From Straminergon stramineum (taxonomy: Eukaryota; Streptophyta; Bryopsida; Hypnales; Calliergonaceae), in contig OY987265.1 of assembly GCA_963920665.1 (NCBI GenBank), positions 42,041,001-42,105,000 on the forward strand: a stretch of DNA of 64,000 bases. The letters are read 5' to 3'. A program made the translations under genes and the position numbers. How positions within the stretch are numbered: the stretch's first letter is position 1; every line of letters begins with the position of its first letter. A model generated the notes under the pieces. The model saw nothing but the letters and a program-made list of their open reading frames with translations, ran no database searches and was not told the origin of the DNA. Below are positions 12,399 to 23,956 of the stretch, one piece after another.

Positions 12399-13238
12399 TC
12401 CGGCACGCAGTAGTTCTCATTTCAAATTCTGACTGCTTTCATACTTCCCTGTCAACGCCTTAGTTAGTTACAGCTTGGTCCCATTTCAATTCAGATTCCC
12501 CCAAAAAATGGAGATTAATTTTGTGGCAAAATGAAGGGTTTCGGATGGAAGACGGAGTTAAAAAAAGAAGAGTTTTCATTTCTTTGTTATAATAATTGTC
12601 ACTCTCTTACTAAATATCTATATTTTCACCCGAGATGATGGTAACTCATATCCAATTCTTGATTATTACACTCTTCATTCTCTTTAGTATTGCTTCTAAA
12701 AAATAGTGTTACAACTAAAACATGGTGCCACATTAAGTAGAGCTTTCATTATCAATTATCGTGAACTATAATTCACCCTAGGTTTAGGTTTGTGTTAAAG
12801 CCATGCATTGCAAACACCATGATCACTGAATAGTGTGGATTCTTGAAATCATGGGAACGTACAGCACCAAATGAAATGATCTCAAACATTATCATGGTAT
12901 CTATTTTGTGTATACCACATGAGAAAGAATGAAGAGTTTACTAGTACATACATACATCAAGTATAAAATTGGTGTATAATTTACAAAACTAAAAACACCC
13001 ACCCAAATGTCAGCACTGACACCAGAGTTGTGACATTTTCAACCCAAAACTTAACTTAACATTCCTGAGAGATGCTTTTTCTTTCATCCCCTTGCCATAA
13101 TGGAAGATCTACATTCGGTTTTTAGCGGCATTGATAGCCTTGGCAACACTCAGGTGACTGGCTGAGTTTGCACACACCTGATCGAGTTCAATAATGTCCT
13201 TCCCAATCAATCTTTGTTTGTCCACAAGGAAATTGTGT
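12399..13238. other. Intergenic sequence without a recognised gene
   Basis: AT-rich. No supported ORF or repeat. Confidence 0.45.
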
Positions 13239-13468
13239 TTAACCCTTAAACGATGAGGCGGACGTTTTTCATCCGATGAATGACAAGGAATTCTCGGGTA
13301 TAGGACAGAAGTGAAACTATTCATCCTCAGAATTAGGGGTGAAAAGGGAAGATCTTCAATAGTAGTTTGACTCCCAATGAGTATTTTTTATTTTTTTAAA
13401 GTAGATGATGTCACACGGTTCCAAAATGCTTGATTTCCACGATCACCAGCCCGGCGTTCAAGGGTTAA
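13239..13468 (+). repeat. TTAA-flanked piggyBac-like MITE, copy 2 (222 bp)
   Basis: The element at 13243-13464 lies between TTAA at 13239-13242 and 13465-13468. The left end reads CCCTTAAACGATGAGG. The right end, in reverse complement, reads CCCTTGAACGCCGGGC. Subterminal words GATGAATGACAAGGAAT and GTAGATGATGTCACACGG align with the copy at 16.3 kb, which has exactly the same length. TTAA duplication and CCCTT ends match the piggyBac superfamily. No transposase is encoded. Confidence 0.8.
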
Positions 13469-14934
13469 CTTACTTGAATGATAAGCAGTCAAGATAAGAC
13501 AAAGACAAACACTAAGGGACTGATGTACAATACCTTCCAATAAGTCTTGCACCCCCACTATGAAGCCTTTCAAATTTTTCCTTTTTTGACTCCATTTTTA
13601 AAATACTGTATCAAAACTATCCTATTAAATCTATTGCTTTATGGACCCATAATCATCATATGAAATTTCAATGTCAAAAAATAGGAACTCTATTTTTGGT
13701 GAATTATTTTATTAGTTTTTTATGGCCTTACATAATAATTAATTGAGAAATATATGTGATGATTTTTTAAGATTTGATTGCACAAGTATTTAGGGAATAT
13801 CATTATTCACATCTTTCATGTTACAAAGACTCACCTTATGTAGGTCAAATTTTCCTCTACCTGATTTTGCAATTTTCTTTCATAAACATTTAAGGCAAAG
13901 AGAAATGAGCGCATTTATAGAAAAAAAATTTAACAAATGTTGTCAAATAGGGTATCATTAGAAAGCTCTAGTACTATAGAAGCCTACTATAACATGAATT
14001 TTACATTATGTCTTGTTCATTAGCAACTACTTTGCATCAAAGTGGTAGATACACTACCATCAAATTCACTAATGTCCTACACCTTCTTTGCACTCCATCT
14101 TTGACTTTCTTCTATAAGTTTTCTATAGAATTGAGGTCAGAAGAATTTGGTTAGCAGTCAATGACTTTCATATTATGTCAAGGTCCAAAGTTAACTTACA
14201 CTACTAAGAACTTCACAAAGTTTGCTTATAGAACTCCTAGCAATACCACATACACAATATTCTAGACAAACATGGATCTTTTCTCACAAAACTTCTACGC
14301 AATGTCTACAAGCAACGATCATTAGAAGCATGCATGCAGTAATGTTGATCCTCTCAACTCCAAAGTCAGTTGACATCTACTACATGTGATCTCCTACAAC
14401 AAAAAATTGAAGTGTAGCATTGTACCTTTGAACTCAACATAGTGTTTTTAAAATCAACCACCTCTCACTAAAAGAGATATTTAAAAAAAGTGAAATGAGT
14501 TACAACAAGGTACATAACTCACCTTGTGCGAGGCAAAATATCTCAAATCAAATACCTAAATTTACCTACCAAGAGTATATTTTGTAATCAAATTGCTTGG
14601 TAGAGAATTAGACATGGGGTTGCAAGGCTTATTGGAGGGCACTGTACATTATTTATGTATGCAATGCGGTGGCGTTGGGGTTCGCTGAACTTAGCATAAT
14701 CCCTCAAATCATGAAACAAAGTGCCACCCAAGTAAGTTATTGCTTTTTTTTCTAGATGATAGGCAGAACTTCATCCACATTTCACAAGAATATTCTCTCA
14801 TTGGAAACTGCACCTTCTTCTTCTTTGTAGTAGTTCAGTGTTGGGGTTTTGGGGGTTTCTTTTTTTGGAACAAATGAAATGGTTTTAACTTAGTTCCATG
14901 TTCAGTATAATTCTGTTCCATGAGTGTCCTTCCA
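13469..14934. other. Intergenic sequence without a recognised gene
   Basis: AT-rich. Only short unsupported frames. Confidence 0.45.
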
Positions 14935-15440
14935 ACTGAAGGAGGCAAGGCTCAAGGATGAGCCAGAGGAGCAGACTTCACAGACGACGGAGTCAACCTT
15001 CTGCTTCCGTCCACCAGTGGGCCAGTTGCACCGCTTCAGTTGCTGGGCGGGACTGCGGGTGGGACTGCCCCCAATTTGACCTCTTACCTGTCTCTGTTTA
15101 CACTTTTAAAGAAGTACCGCTTTGGTGAAGGTCAGATTTGTTGACATAAATTAAGAAGTCGTTTCTGTCATTTCTTAAGTGCCATGTGTCATATTGTGAA
15201 TGGTGGGAGGTGATGTGGACCCCAAGAATCTGATGTGGAAATTGAGAGCCATCATCACATACCACACTTGCCTCCGAACATGTATCCTGTGTATGAGAGA
15301 CAATGGTTGGAAATCCGCTTGCTCTGCCAAAGATTAGGCAGGCGGGGAAGGGGGCCAGGCTGCACCTGAAGCTGCACAACAGCAATTGGTTGGAAGACAA
15401 ATAATGTGACCAGGGAAGGCAAGCATGAAATTGGTGCTTT
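14935..15440. other. GC-richer patch inside the AT-rich desert, possible old gene fragment
   Basis: The first 130 bp (about 14,940-15,070) are distinctly GC-rich for this region and carry open frames on the plus strand, one of them in-frame for over 40 codons. The remainder runs up to the TA-flanked MITE at 15447. I recognise no protein family. It may be a captured exon fragment or part of an unrecognised repeat. Confidence 0.25.
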
Positions 15441-15444
15441 AAGA

Positions 15445-15834
15445 TATGGTAGAACCTCCCATGACCAGCCAAGACCCATGGTCAATATGTAGGTAATGGG
15501 AAATTCAACAGAGAGATGACAGATATTAACCATTAGTTTTCTGGTTTCCAACTATCTTCTAGCCATAACTGTTATGACACATGTGCTTCGTTTTCAAAGC
15601 CAAATTAGTCTTTAGATGAGCAGTGATGGAAGAATCTACATATTGGCAATGGGAGCAGGCCAACTTTTGGCTTCTGAAATTCATAACAATTTGAGTTTAA
15701 GGAAAAAAATTATGAAAATTTGACAACATCCATCATTTCTATTTCTCTATACGACAAAAATTTAACAATGCCTTCCACTACTCCAGATCATGCACAAAAT
15801 GTTCAAGTGGCTGATAATGGGCGGTTCTACTATA
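15445..15834 (-). repeat. TA-flanked (Tc1/mariner-like) MITE, copy 1 (386 bp)
   Basis: The element at 15447-15832 is flanked by TA dinucleotides. Terminal repeats are TGGTAGAACCTCCCATGACC at the left and, in reverse complement, TAGTAGAACCGCCCATTATC at the right. It is inverted relative to the copy at 53882-54267, has exactly the same length, and is about 95 percent identical by eye. A TA duplication is typical of the Tc1/mariner (IS630) superfamily. No transposase is encoded. Confidence 0.85.
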
Positions 15835-15996
15835 GTTTTCATTTTCTTTGAAAGGATTGAGGAGTAATTTAACCGTGGATTAAGTTAAGCACACACTGGC
15901 TTTATCCCCATGTTCAATTACAACTTGTAAATAATACTCCTTCCAGAGGGATGGTACTATTTAAGTAGCAATGGTAGCACTATTTTATTTTGTTTT

Positions 15997-16011
15997 GTGT
16001 GTGTGTGTGTG
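15997..16011. repeat. (GT)n microsatellite
   Basis: Short uninterrupted GT run. Confidence 0.8.
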
Positions 16012-16311
16012 CAATATTTGACTTTGTGGTGAATGATGGTCTATGTTGTTCAGTTCACTTTGGGGTTGGATTTTCACACCCTTGATAAATACAAAATAAT
16101 TTGCCTCCTTTTTTTTTTTTTTGGTAAGGCGATTCTTTTGGATGATGTACAATGTCAAAGTCCAACTATGGTGTCATCCATTCAACAATGATGTTCATCA
16201 ATGAATAGGAAGATTTGTAAGAAGTTTTTACACAATTTTGTTTACGATCTTTCCAGTCATTTCATTAGTGGATAGTCAGTTAAGATGACTCCTTTACTAG
16301 ATGAAATATTA

Positions 16312-16541
16312 TTAACCCTTAAACATTGACACAAAAGTTTTGTGTCTGATGGATGACAAAGAATCTTCTTATGTAGGGCAAAAGTGCAATTGTTCATCCT
16401 CAAAATTTTGTGCAAAAAAAAGAGATCTTGCACAATACTTTGACTTCCAATGAATATTTTTGGATTTTATAAAGTAGATGACGTCACACAGTTCCAAAAG
16501 AGAGGATTTCCACGGTCACCAGTCCGTCCTTTAAAGGTTAA
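16312..16541 (+). repeat. TTAA-flanked piggyBac-like MITE, copy 3 (222 bp)
   Basis: The element at 16316-16537 is flanked by TTAA at 16312-16315 and 16538-16541. The left end starts CCCTTAAACATTGACAC. The right end, in reverse complement, starts CCTTTAAAGGACGGACTGG and carries GTGACCGTGGAAATC, as does the copy at 530. The interior shares GATGGATGACAAAG, TTCATCCTCA and GTAGATGACGTCACAC with the 13.2-kb copy in the same order and spacing. Confidence 0.8.
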
Positions 16542-17262
16542 GTGTGAACAAGGGCATGCATAATCAGGTGGGGCGACCATATCAGCTGCTGCTGTAGAAG
16601 GTGGAGCATAATATGTTTGTATTATTTATAGGTCTCAGTGCTGACAAAATTGTTTGTACAGGTAAGTTTCTCCCAAAACAAGGGACTGAACAAGATTCAA
16701 GGCTCAGAGCCAAAAAAATTAACAGTTGTTGCCATACCTTAGCAGAGAGAGGAATATGAGCAGACCATGAAGCTAATTAATTTTTCCATGTCTCCTGTCT
16801 TTCCTGATCAGGAGACCCGACCAACTGAAGAAGAAGTACTTGGCCCACTCATAAGATAGCTTGCGTAGTTTGGGAGCAAGCTACTGAAGTTATGACATCT
16901 TTCCCCAAGTGCAGATACGTGATTGATATGCACACGAGTTTTGAAGAAAAAGAGGAAGAAGAAGAAGCATAACTTAACTCGGATTGAACTTTACGCTACT
17001 GTAAATTAAATTAAAGGCTTTCTATTCCGACAAAAATATTATTCCCTTCTCAAATGATGCCAAGTATTATTATTCCTGTATTATTTGAGACCCCGCTCAA
17101 ATCTCGAGGAAATTACATTTTAGCAATTAGAAAAAGATGAAATAGAGAGCTCCGTCTCCGGGATACATGAATGAAGAGTCTCTTATGGAATTGTAGTTGA
17201 ATGGCTAATCAACATTCTTCTATTGTACATGGAATCTAGTTGCCTTGGGTGTTGACACAACT
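16542..17262. other. Intergenic sequence without a recognised gene
   Basis: Mixed composition with a somewhat GC-richer part near 16,800-16,930. No ORF, RNA gene or repeat boundary could be supported. Confidence 0.4.
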
Positions 17263-17456
17263 TGAGGTAGCTTTATCCAATACCACCCAAATGTAGGGTC
17301 CTCATTGATTCTAGAGTGAGAATGGAAAACTATAATACATGTCTTATGTGAAGTTAAGGCATGTACCATTGTCATAAATACTCATCATAAAATCAATGAG
17401 GGCCCTACATTTGGGTGGCATTGGGTCAAGGGGTGGTAATGTATTTGTCTACCTTA
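17263..17456. repeat. Inverted-repeat MITE with GGTAG ends (188 bp)
   Basis: The element at 17266-17453 has a left arm GGTAGCTTTATCCAATACC then CACCCAAATGTAGGGTCC. The right arm in reverse complement starts GGTAGACAAATACATTACC and also contains CACCCAAATGTAGGGCCC. Flanking trinucleotides are TGA and TTA, consistent with a decayed TTA duplication of a Tourist/PIF-Harbinger MITE. Confidence 0.6.
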
Positions 17457-18358
17457 GTCAAGGCTTTCATCTTGTTCTCCTTGTTTGGAAAAATTCAAAA
17501 TCATTTGATCAATAACTCAAATAACTCAAACAATAATAGAAAATTATGTGGATATTATATGGACATTATATTGGACTTATAATATTTGCTAGCATTTGAG
17601 TATAGAATATGATAATGCGTTCATTCATTTGGATGAACCAATTGTAGCATGGAATTTTAGCAAAAATTTAGAGAAGTAAGTTGGTTATTATTTTAAATAC
17701 TAATAGCTGATTTTACTGCAAAAAATTTAATTTGTTTGATACAACAATATTTTTGGTTGTTGAATATGAAGTAAGTTTATAGCTAGGAACTCATAAACAA
17801 GGAATAATAACAATAATAAATTCAAACCCTTCAATTCTGAGGTTGTTTTAGTACAAATATTTATTAAATTGTTATTGGTGAAATCAATAAAAGTTTCAAT
17901 TAATTAATATCTAAATAGAGGATCTAATTTTTAATTCATGTACGTGATTTTTCAAAATTTGTTATACAAACACCTACATGGATTGAAAGACTATCATTTT
18001 CAGAAGTGGAATTTTTTGATTTTAAATATTGATTCAAGTATTTTATAGGCAAGCAAGTGCATGGGCCTTACAACAAAGAACCATTGAAACAATGTGTGTG
18101 TTTTGGTAAATAGGTATATCAAATTCCACAATTTTTATTCTCTCACAAAGCAACTTTTGTAAAAAAATACACCTTGTAATTTTCAAAGCATTCATTGTGG
18201 TACAACACATTATAGTTTATCACATCTTCAAATTACATTGTATCCTTCATGTACAAAAATGCCGTCTATAAATGTGCAAAAGTACAACATTATGTTCTTG
18301 TTTGACTTGATAAACTATTTTGCTTTGTTTTCTTTTCTAGTTTATTTGCAAATAGAAA
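17457..18358. other. Very AT-rich intergenic sequence
   Basis: No feature recognised. Confidence 0.5.
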
Positions 18359-18969
18359 CTAACCCATAAAAGACAGAGACACATTTGGGGTGCAAATTGT
18401 AAAAAAATGCAATTTTTAGGGCAAGGAAGAAAAATGAAATTTTTTTTCATCAAAATTCAACCTTATGAATTTGTACTAGACTACTATGAGAATTTGTGGA
18501 AAACAATTCTCAAACTTTGACTGTAGAGAACTAGAGATGCATTTGAAATCTTACAAATGCATAGGGTTTGAAATTAGAAGGAAAGGTTTTCTTTCAACCT
18601 TGTTCAATAGGACCAACATACTTTTAACTCCTTCTAGAAAGACATTTTATACTATACATGGTTAGTTTGGGTGGGACATTTTGATCTTGTATCATATGAA
18701 GTATATACCTAGCAAATTTTAAAATTATAAGAGGAATTTTGTGCATAGTGCCCAAAGTTGCATGGGGGCCCCAAAAGTTTAGGGGAGAATAACTTTTGAT
18801 TTGGGTACCTCGTTGGAAAAAATATTATATTCCCACTTAAGGGGTAGTACATGTTCACACTTTGTATCAAAATTTGAAGAAAATCTCTTAAGAAATTGCT
18901 TCATATACACCTACCCAATATCACCTATGTACTTTCAACAACCATGCCATTTGGTCCTTTAGGGGTTAA
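18359..18969. repeat. TTAA-flanked piggyBac-like element (603 bp)
   Basis: The right end is canonical: in reverse complement, TTAA then CCCCTAAAGGACCAAATG (to 18,969). The left boundary is decayed: CTAA followed by CCCATAAAAGACAGAGAC (from 18,359). The interior contains ATAACTTTTGATTTGGG, a block also seen in related form in the elements at 7.5 kb and 34.2 kb. Non-coding. Confidence 0.55.
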
Positions 18970-19722
18970 AGAGGTTTTGTTAGTAACCTTTTGAATGAAA
19001 TGTGACAAAATCAAGCAATGATTCTTGGAAAAGTAAGATGTTTTTTTTGAAAAATTGAAAATTTTATTACTTGTAAATTTGGAGTTACCTCTTAGCAACC
19101 ATTCTTGTTTATCTTCCATCTTCTTTGAAAAGATCTATCAAGCTCTTTACATCTATGTATATACTCCCTCCTTCCCTGAATGATCTTATAGTTGCACGTT
19201 GTGATATAGGGAAGAAAGGGGCTTCTAGAGGCAATTCCGAGAGCAAATTACATTGGGAATGAATGATGCAATCTACTTACAACTCAAAACAAGTAAAATT
19301 GGACCAATTGTTCCACTTTTCTTGTTTTTTTAAGCACACAGTTTCCTCCTCCCTCCCATCCAAAAGAAAGTTGAAATAACATTATTTTCAACCTTTGTCC
19401 CAAACATTTTGTCCCATTAGAAGATCATTTTGGAATATAGGGAGTAGATATTATGGATGGAACTTCAATTTATTTGCTACGTGTAATATATCCACATTCA
19501 TCTCAAATTTGTGCATGCCATAAATCCCAACTAGGAATGCTACCATATAAGCATAGAGCATAGTGCTTAGATTTGGTGAGTTTAGAGTGTTTTAGAAGTC
19601 ACTTCAAAACATAGGCACCTTTAGAAGATGTAAGTAGCTACCTTGTAATATAAGCATCTTATAGATAATATTATATTTACATGTAACATAGGTATCCTAT
19701 AACCACTGAAGGTGGTTTACAC
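18970..19722. other. AT-rich intergenic sequence, possibly one dispersed element
   Basis: GCATAGAGCATAGTGCTTAG at about 19,550 and the inverse-like CATGCTCTATGCTC near 19,728 may be the ends of a roughly 200-bp inverted-repeat element. Related ends may occur near 60,998-61,215. Low certainty. Confidence 0.3.
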
Positions 19723-20135
19723 TCCATACTCATGCTCTATGCTCATACACTAGTTTCACTTCTCTCCCATCCCAATAACCAATTTATATCAATTTAGTTT
19801 TCCTTGTTGTCGTGATTTTTTTAGATCTATATACTCCCATTCTAAGCTCATATACTAGCTTTGCTCCCATTCCATCTCAATTGCCAATTCCTATCAATTT
19901 AATTTTCCCCGTTGTCGTGATTTTTAAGATCTATATACTCCCCTTCTATGCTAATATACTCGCTTCGCTTCACTCCCATCCCATTTCAATTGCCAATTCC
20001 TATTAGTTTAGTTTATACATCTCCATACTCCCACTCTACATTCATATACTAGCTTTGCTCCCATTCAATACCAATTGCCAATTTCTATCAGTATATATTT
20101 TTTTCTACTTTCATAATTTTGTAGATCTAAAAGAG
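19723..20135. repeat. Tandem repeat, four units of about 90-110 bp
   Basis: Four diverged copies share the order ACTCCCATTCTA, CATATACTAGCTTTGCTCCC, CAATTGCCAATTCCTATC and, in most, TTGTCGTGATTTTT with AGATCTATAT. Units start near 19,723, 19,830, 19,934 and 20,024. Copies vary in length. The strand is strongly pyrimidine-biased. Confidence 0.75.
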
Positions 20136-20952
20136 GCAACCCACTCCTAATCATAGTCCCCTTTTGGCAATATAAACTCCTCTCTTTCTATACATGAGGA
20201 AATGACAATGATGAATTACAACACAATTCCCCATGCACTTGTGGCACATTGTGATTGTTTTACAACACTCTCAATTCTTGGGTGGATTTTGCAACCAGTC
20301 CTTGTGGGAAACATGAAGGTCTATATGACTAGAGTGGGAGGAACAAAATATTCCACTCAAGAATTCATAGTAATCATGTTTTGCAAAATAAAAATCTGGA
20401 AAATTATGGAAACCTTCATAACTCTATTTCTGCATATTGGAAAATTTCCCTCTGAAGAAACTTGCCCTCCAGATAGGTGTAACCGCTTAAGTAGTTGGAA
20501 ATGAGTTGCCTCCTTTACTGGACATTCCATTGTGTAACTTATTTTCAGAATCCCCATTTGTTGCAAATGATTGCCAGGAATCAAGTTAGCACTGCATCAT
20601 TAAGTTAGGGTTCCGCCCTTTAAGTTACATTATCTTCCATTACCACAGAATGATAGGCAATGAATCTCCATGGGAGGCAGTGAAACTGCTGGTGAACTTA
20701 CAATACGATAACTGGTGCACTTGTGCAATGTGAAATTGCGCGCCCACAAAGACAGAGGCGCAGGAGAGAGTGCCGCGAAGTCAGTCAGATTTGATAACTT
20801 AAGTTTGGTGCGGTAACTTCAGTTGTCGCTGATTGATCGGCCGCGACATGGCAGAAAGATCCAATCATGGTTGCAGGTGTGAGAGTGAGCAAGCTGGGGA
20901 AAGCTGGCTGGGAGTATGTTAAAAAATCCCATCATTCAGGAGACTGCCCAAT
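20136..20952. other. Intergenic sequence without a recognised gene
   Basis: The interval 20,690-20,930 is somewhat GC-richer. The plus-strand frame at 20202-20504 was not recognised as a protein. Confidence 0.4.
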
Positions 20953-21228
20953 TACGGTGGGTACTCCCAAAATCGCCCTGTGTCTAGGAGCGCCATCTAC
21001 AGCTGGTGAACATTCCTAAATTCAGTTATGTACCTATTTGTATAGAGCGCTTTTAGAAACAGGCTTTGACTGTGAATAACTTTTGCATATAATATCCAAA
21101 TGAGGTGTTCTTTGGTGCATTAGAACCTCCTTTCCCTTGCCAACAAGGAAATATAAGTATCTGATCAGCCCAATAATAGTAACAATGCACAGTACCAACT
21201 TTTGGTGCTTTTGGATGTATCTACCTTA
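20953..21228 (+). repeat. Tourist-like MITE, copy 1 (270 bp)
   Basis: The element at 20956-21225 has ends GGTGGGTACTCCCAAAATC and, in reverse complement, GGTAGATACATCCAAAAGC. An internal block CTTTTGCATATAATATCC..CTTTGGTGCATTAGAACC matches the reverse complement of the element at 22365-22641. TTA lies on both sides, with one extra C at the left, which points to PIF/Harbinger-type insertion. Confidence 0.65.
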
Positions 21229-21542
21229 AGTTAAAAAAAAGCTTACTCAAGTCTTCACAACTCAGGCAAGCGGATTAACTTCCTTAAAAAAACATTAAAA
21301 AAAACCCCATTGATTAATTAACTTAGTTGGAGACAAGGAAAATAACTTTAAAAAATGATGGTGGCATCTGACTGACTTTCAGCCTCCCCACGAGGCTGAA
21401 ATGGACTCTTGAGCTGGACTGATTGTTCACCTCTCTTTTCTTTTCCTTTCCTTTCACACCAGTTACTTTAAAAAAAAAAAACTAAACTTGAAAAGATCAT
21501 TCAGCCTATTGCTGTCCATTTCAACAAGCTGACTACCTGGGT

Positions 21543-21627
21543 GAATACATGGGGAATACACGGGTAATACATAGTGAGTATATGGTGAATATACAGTGAA
21601 TTCATGGAGGATACATGGAGAATATAC
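21543..21627. repeat. 11-bp minisatellite, about eight units
   Basis: Tandem copies of a roughly 11-bp unit of the type GAATACATGGG run across the interval with one or two changes per unit. On the minus strand this creates a spurious Tyr-Ser-Pro-rich open frame (21463-21654). Confidence 0.75.
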
Positions 21628-22179
21628 TCTTAAACAATACACTGACAGTTGCAAAATGTTTTGTTTTTTTTTTTATTGAAAGAAGAATCTCAGTGTTGGA
21701 GAATGGCATTGAAAACATTAACTTATTTGGTGATAAGTTACCTTAGAAGAAGATGGGATTTCTACAAATAAGCATCCATAAATTCCTTACAACCAATTCT
21801 AGAACGAGCTTCTGCTTTGAAGAGCTTCCCTCATGAATGCCAAAATTCAATCTAAACTGCCAATCTCACGTGATAATGCATAAATTGTGTAACCACCAAT
21901 CTTACGTGATAATAGGTGGAAATTGCTTAACTACCACTCCCACATGATAAGGCACAAATTGCTTAATTACCACTAATCAAACGGATTATCTTCCAATGAG
22001 GGGTGGAAGAGTGGGCTTAAATGAATCAGTTCAGTCCAGTTCCTTGTTATTACAGTAGCATTGTCGAAATCTGTCCCTGGACCAGCGAGGCTAATTTGCA
22101 AAATTGACCGAACTAGTTGTACTCTCTCTTGCTTTTTAATTATGACCACCTTTTGAAAAAATTAAAATCTGCAAAATTC

Positions 22180-22256
22180 AAAGATGATGTTTTATTTCCC
22201 TTGCAGTGAAATTTTGTTTCATTTGTGTCAGAAAAGAAAAAAGAAAGATGATGTTT
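22180..22256 (+). mobile_element. Very short retroposon insertion with 13-bp target duplication
   Basis: Direct repeats AAAGATGATGTTT at 22180-22192 and 22244-22256 flank a 51-bp insert. The insert consists of the common LINE-like 3' word (TTGCAGTGAAATTTTG then TTTCATTTGTGTCAG) and an A/G-rich tail. It is an extreme 5' truncation of the same tail lineage as at 7.9 kb. Confidence 0.75.
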
Positions 22257-22361
22257 ACTTATGGTTGCTCCCTGCTTCCTATCACTCCATCCATCTCCAC
22301 ATATGTCTCCAAAAGAAAGCTACTGAATTTCTTCTTTTACAGGATGATGAAGTACCCTTGA

Positions 22362-22644
22362 TTAGGTGGGTACCCCCCAAACTGCCACTTTTTGCATATG
22401 TGCCTAGTTACTATTATTAGAATGGTCAAAATTTTGTATTTTTTTGTGGAGACTAGAAAAGGAGGTTCCAATGTACCAAAGAGCATGGCATTTGGATATT
22501 GTATGCAAAAGTTTTAAAAGAACAAAGTTTGGTTCTACAATAATTTCTTCCACATATATATTAGGTGTATAATTGATCTAGGAGATATACACAAAGTGAA
22601 GATGGTAATTTAGGGTTAGTAGTGTATTTATGGTTCCCACCTTA
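22362..22644 (-). repeat. Tourist-like MITE, copy 2 (277 bp)
   Basis: The element at 22365-22641 begins GGTGGGTACCCCCCAAACTG. In reverse complement its right end starts GGTGGGAACC. It has perfect TTA duplications at 22362-22364 and 22642-22644. It is inverted relative to copy 1. TTA target sites and GG-starting ends are characteristic of PIF/Harbinger MITEs. Confidence 0.75.
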
Positions 22645-22806
22645 TAACTGGGGCCATTACCAAGAAATTAGAACATGTGCACTCCAATCTTCGAAGAGAT
22701 AAGGAAACCATTTTTGAAGTAAAACATGGGTCAAATGTTAATATATGGTAGTACTACCTATTCCCTTTCATTTGAGCCATTGCACCATTACAAAGTTTAT
22801 AACTAG

Positions 22807-23064
22807 TGGTTTGTCAATAGTTATCATATGGTTGTCATTACTTCATGGGTTCGCACGTTAATATACAATTCAGTGCATCATTACGATATATTATTTTACA
22901 ATTTATCGCATTGTTACAATGCATTATTTGCAATTGGAAGTAATGCATTGTTACAATGCATTATTTGCAATTGAAAGTAATGCATTGTAACAATGCAATA
23001 ATTTGTATATTAACATGCGAACCCATGATACAACGATAACCACATGATAACTATTGACAAACCA
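22807..23064. repeat. Snap-back (fold-back) element, 258 bp
   Basis: The whole interval is a palindrome. The left arm starts TGGTTTGTCAATAGTTATCA and reaches CATGGGTTCGCACGTTAATA. The right arm in reverse complement starts TGGTTTGTCAATAGTTATCA and reaches CATGGGTTCGCATGTTAATA. The centre holds two tandem copies of a GCATTGTTACAATGCATTAT-type unit, itself palindromic. Arms of about 65 bp or more would form a strong hairpin. No clear target duplication is seen. Confidence 0.75.
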
Positions 23065-23956
23065 TGGGTTCTAAATTTTGTGACGACGTGGAAATATTGA
23101 TGAAATCAATGGATTGAAATTTTCATGTGTGCACATAGAATTGAAAAGCATATCTATAATTTCCAATGCTATTGATAATTAGCGTTAATAATATTTTCAA
23201 TGTTGTTGGCATTATTTTAATGTTAGTAACATTTTCAACATTGTTAACATTATATGTTAGAATTTGTAATTAACTTTTGCAAACACTAAATTTCATTATT
23301 AGTGTAGCATAAAGAGACCCTAAATTTACATGCATCATGACAAAAGAGTCCACAATCTTCCTCCATGTCAATATTATCAAAATTTCCTTGATTGTACATT
23401 CAAGAATTAGCTTGGGCTGTGGATCAATCACCCTACTAACCTTGTAATGGAAGCATTAAGGTAGTTTGCTCTACAAGCGCCCTGATGCTCTAAAAGTGAT
23501 CATCACACAAGGGTTTATTTTGCTTTCTTCAATGTGTCAACAGTGTACATTTCAGGAACTGGTCGTTTTTAGTGACCACTACATTTCAACTTAAAAAATT
23601 CATAACTAAATCTATGAAGGTCCTAACAACATAAAATGACTGGAGTTCAATGCCAAATCCATTTTTCTTCCTAGTACATAAATTTACGAGAAATTGTTTC
23701 AAGGAGGCTAGCTTCCCCGAAAAAGGCCAAATCAGCTCTTCAATGGTAGCTTCAACAGCAGACTACCTTACCTTCCCCCCTGCCCTACAGAATAATGTAG
23801 TTGAGCGGCACTAACAAAGCCGTGATCTCTTGAATATATGTGTCAATAATGAACTTGAATGCTTCAATATTACTGCGTGATTAGGAGGTGGCGTGTTCAA
23901 CGCCCCACCTCACTGATGGGTCTCTCGTTTGCGTACTCATGAATTGAATGTTTGTC
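23065..23956. other. AT-rich intergenic sequence
   Basis: A GTTCAACGC word near 23,900 fits a pol III B-box consensus, but I could not build a tRNA or SINE around it. Nothing else recognised. Confidence 0.4.

Noticed and set aside
23880..23950. Possible tRNA or SINE with a GTTCAACGC B-box
   Set aside because: No matching A-box, acceptor stem or tRNA cloverleaf could be built.
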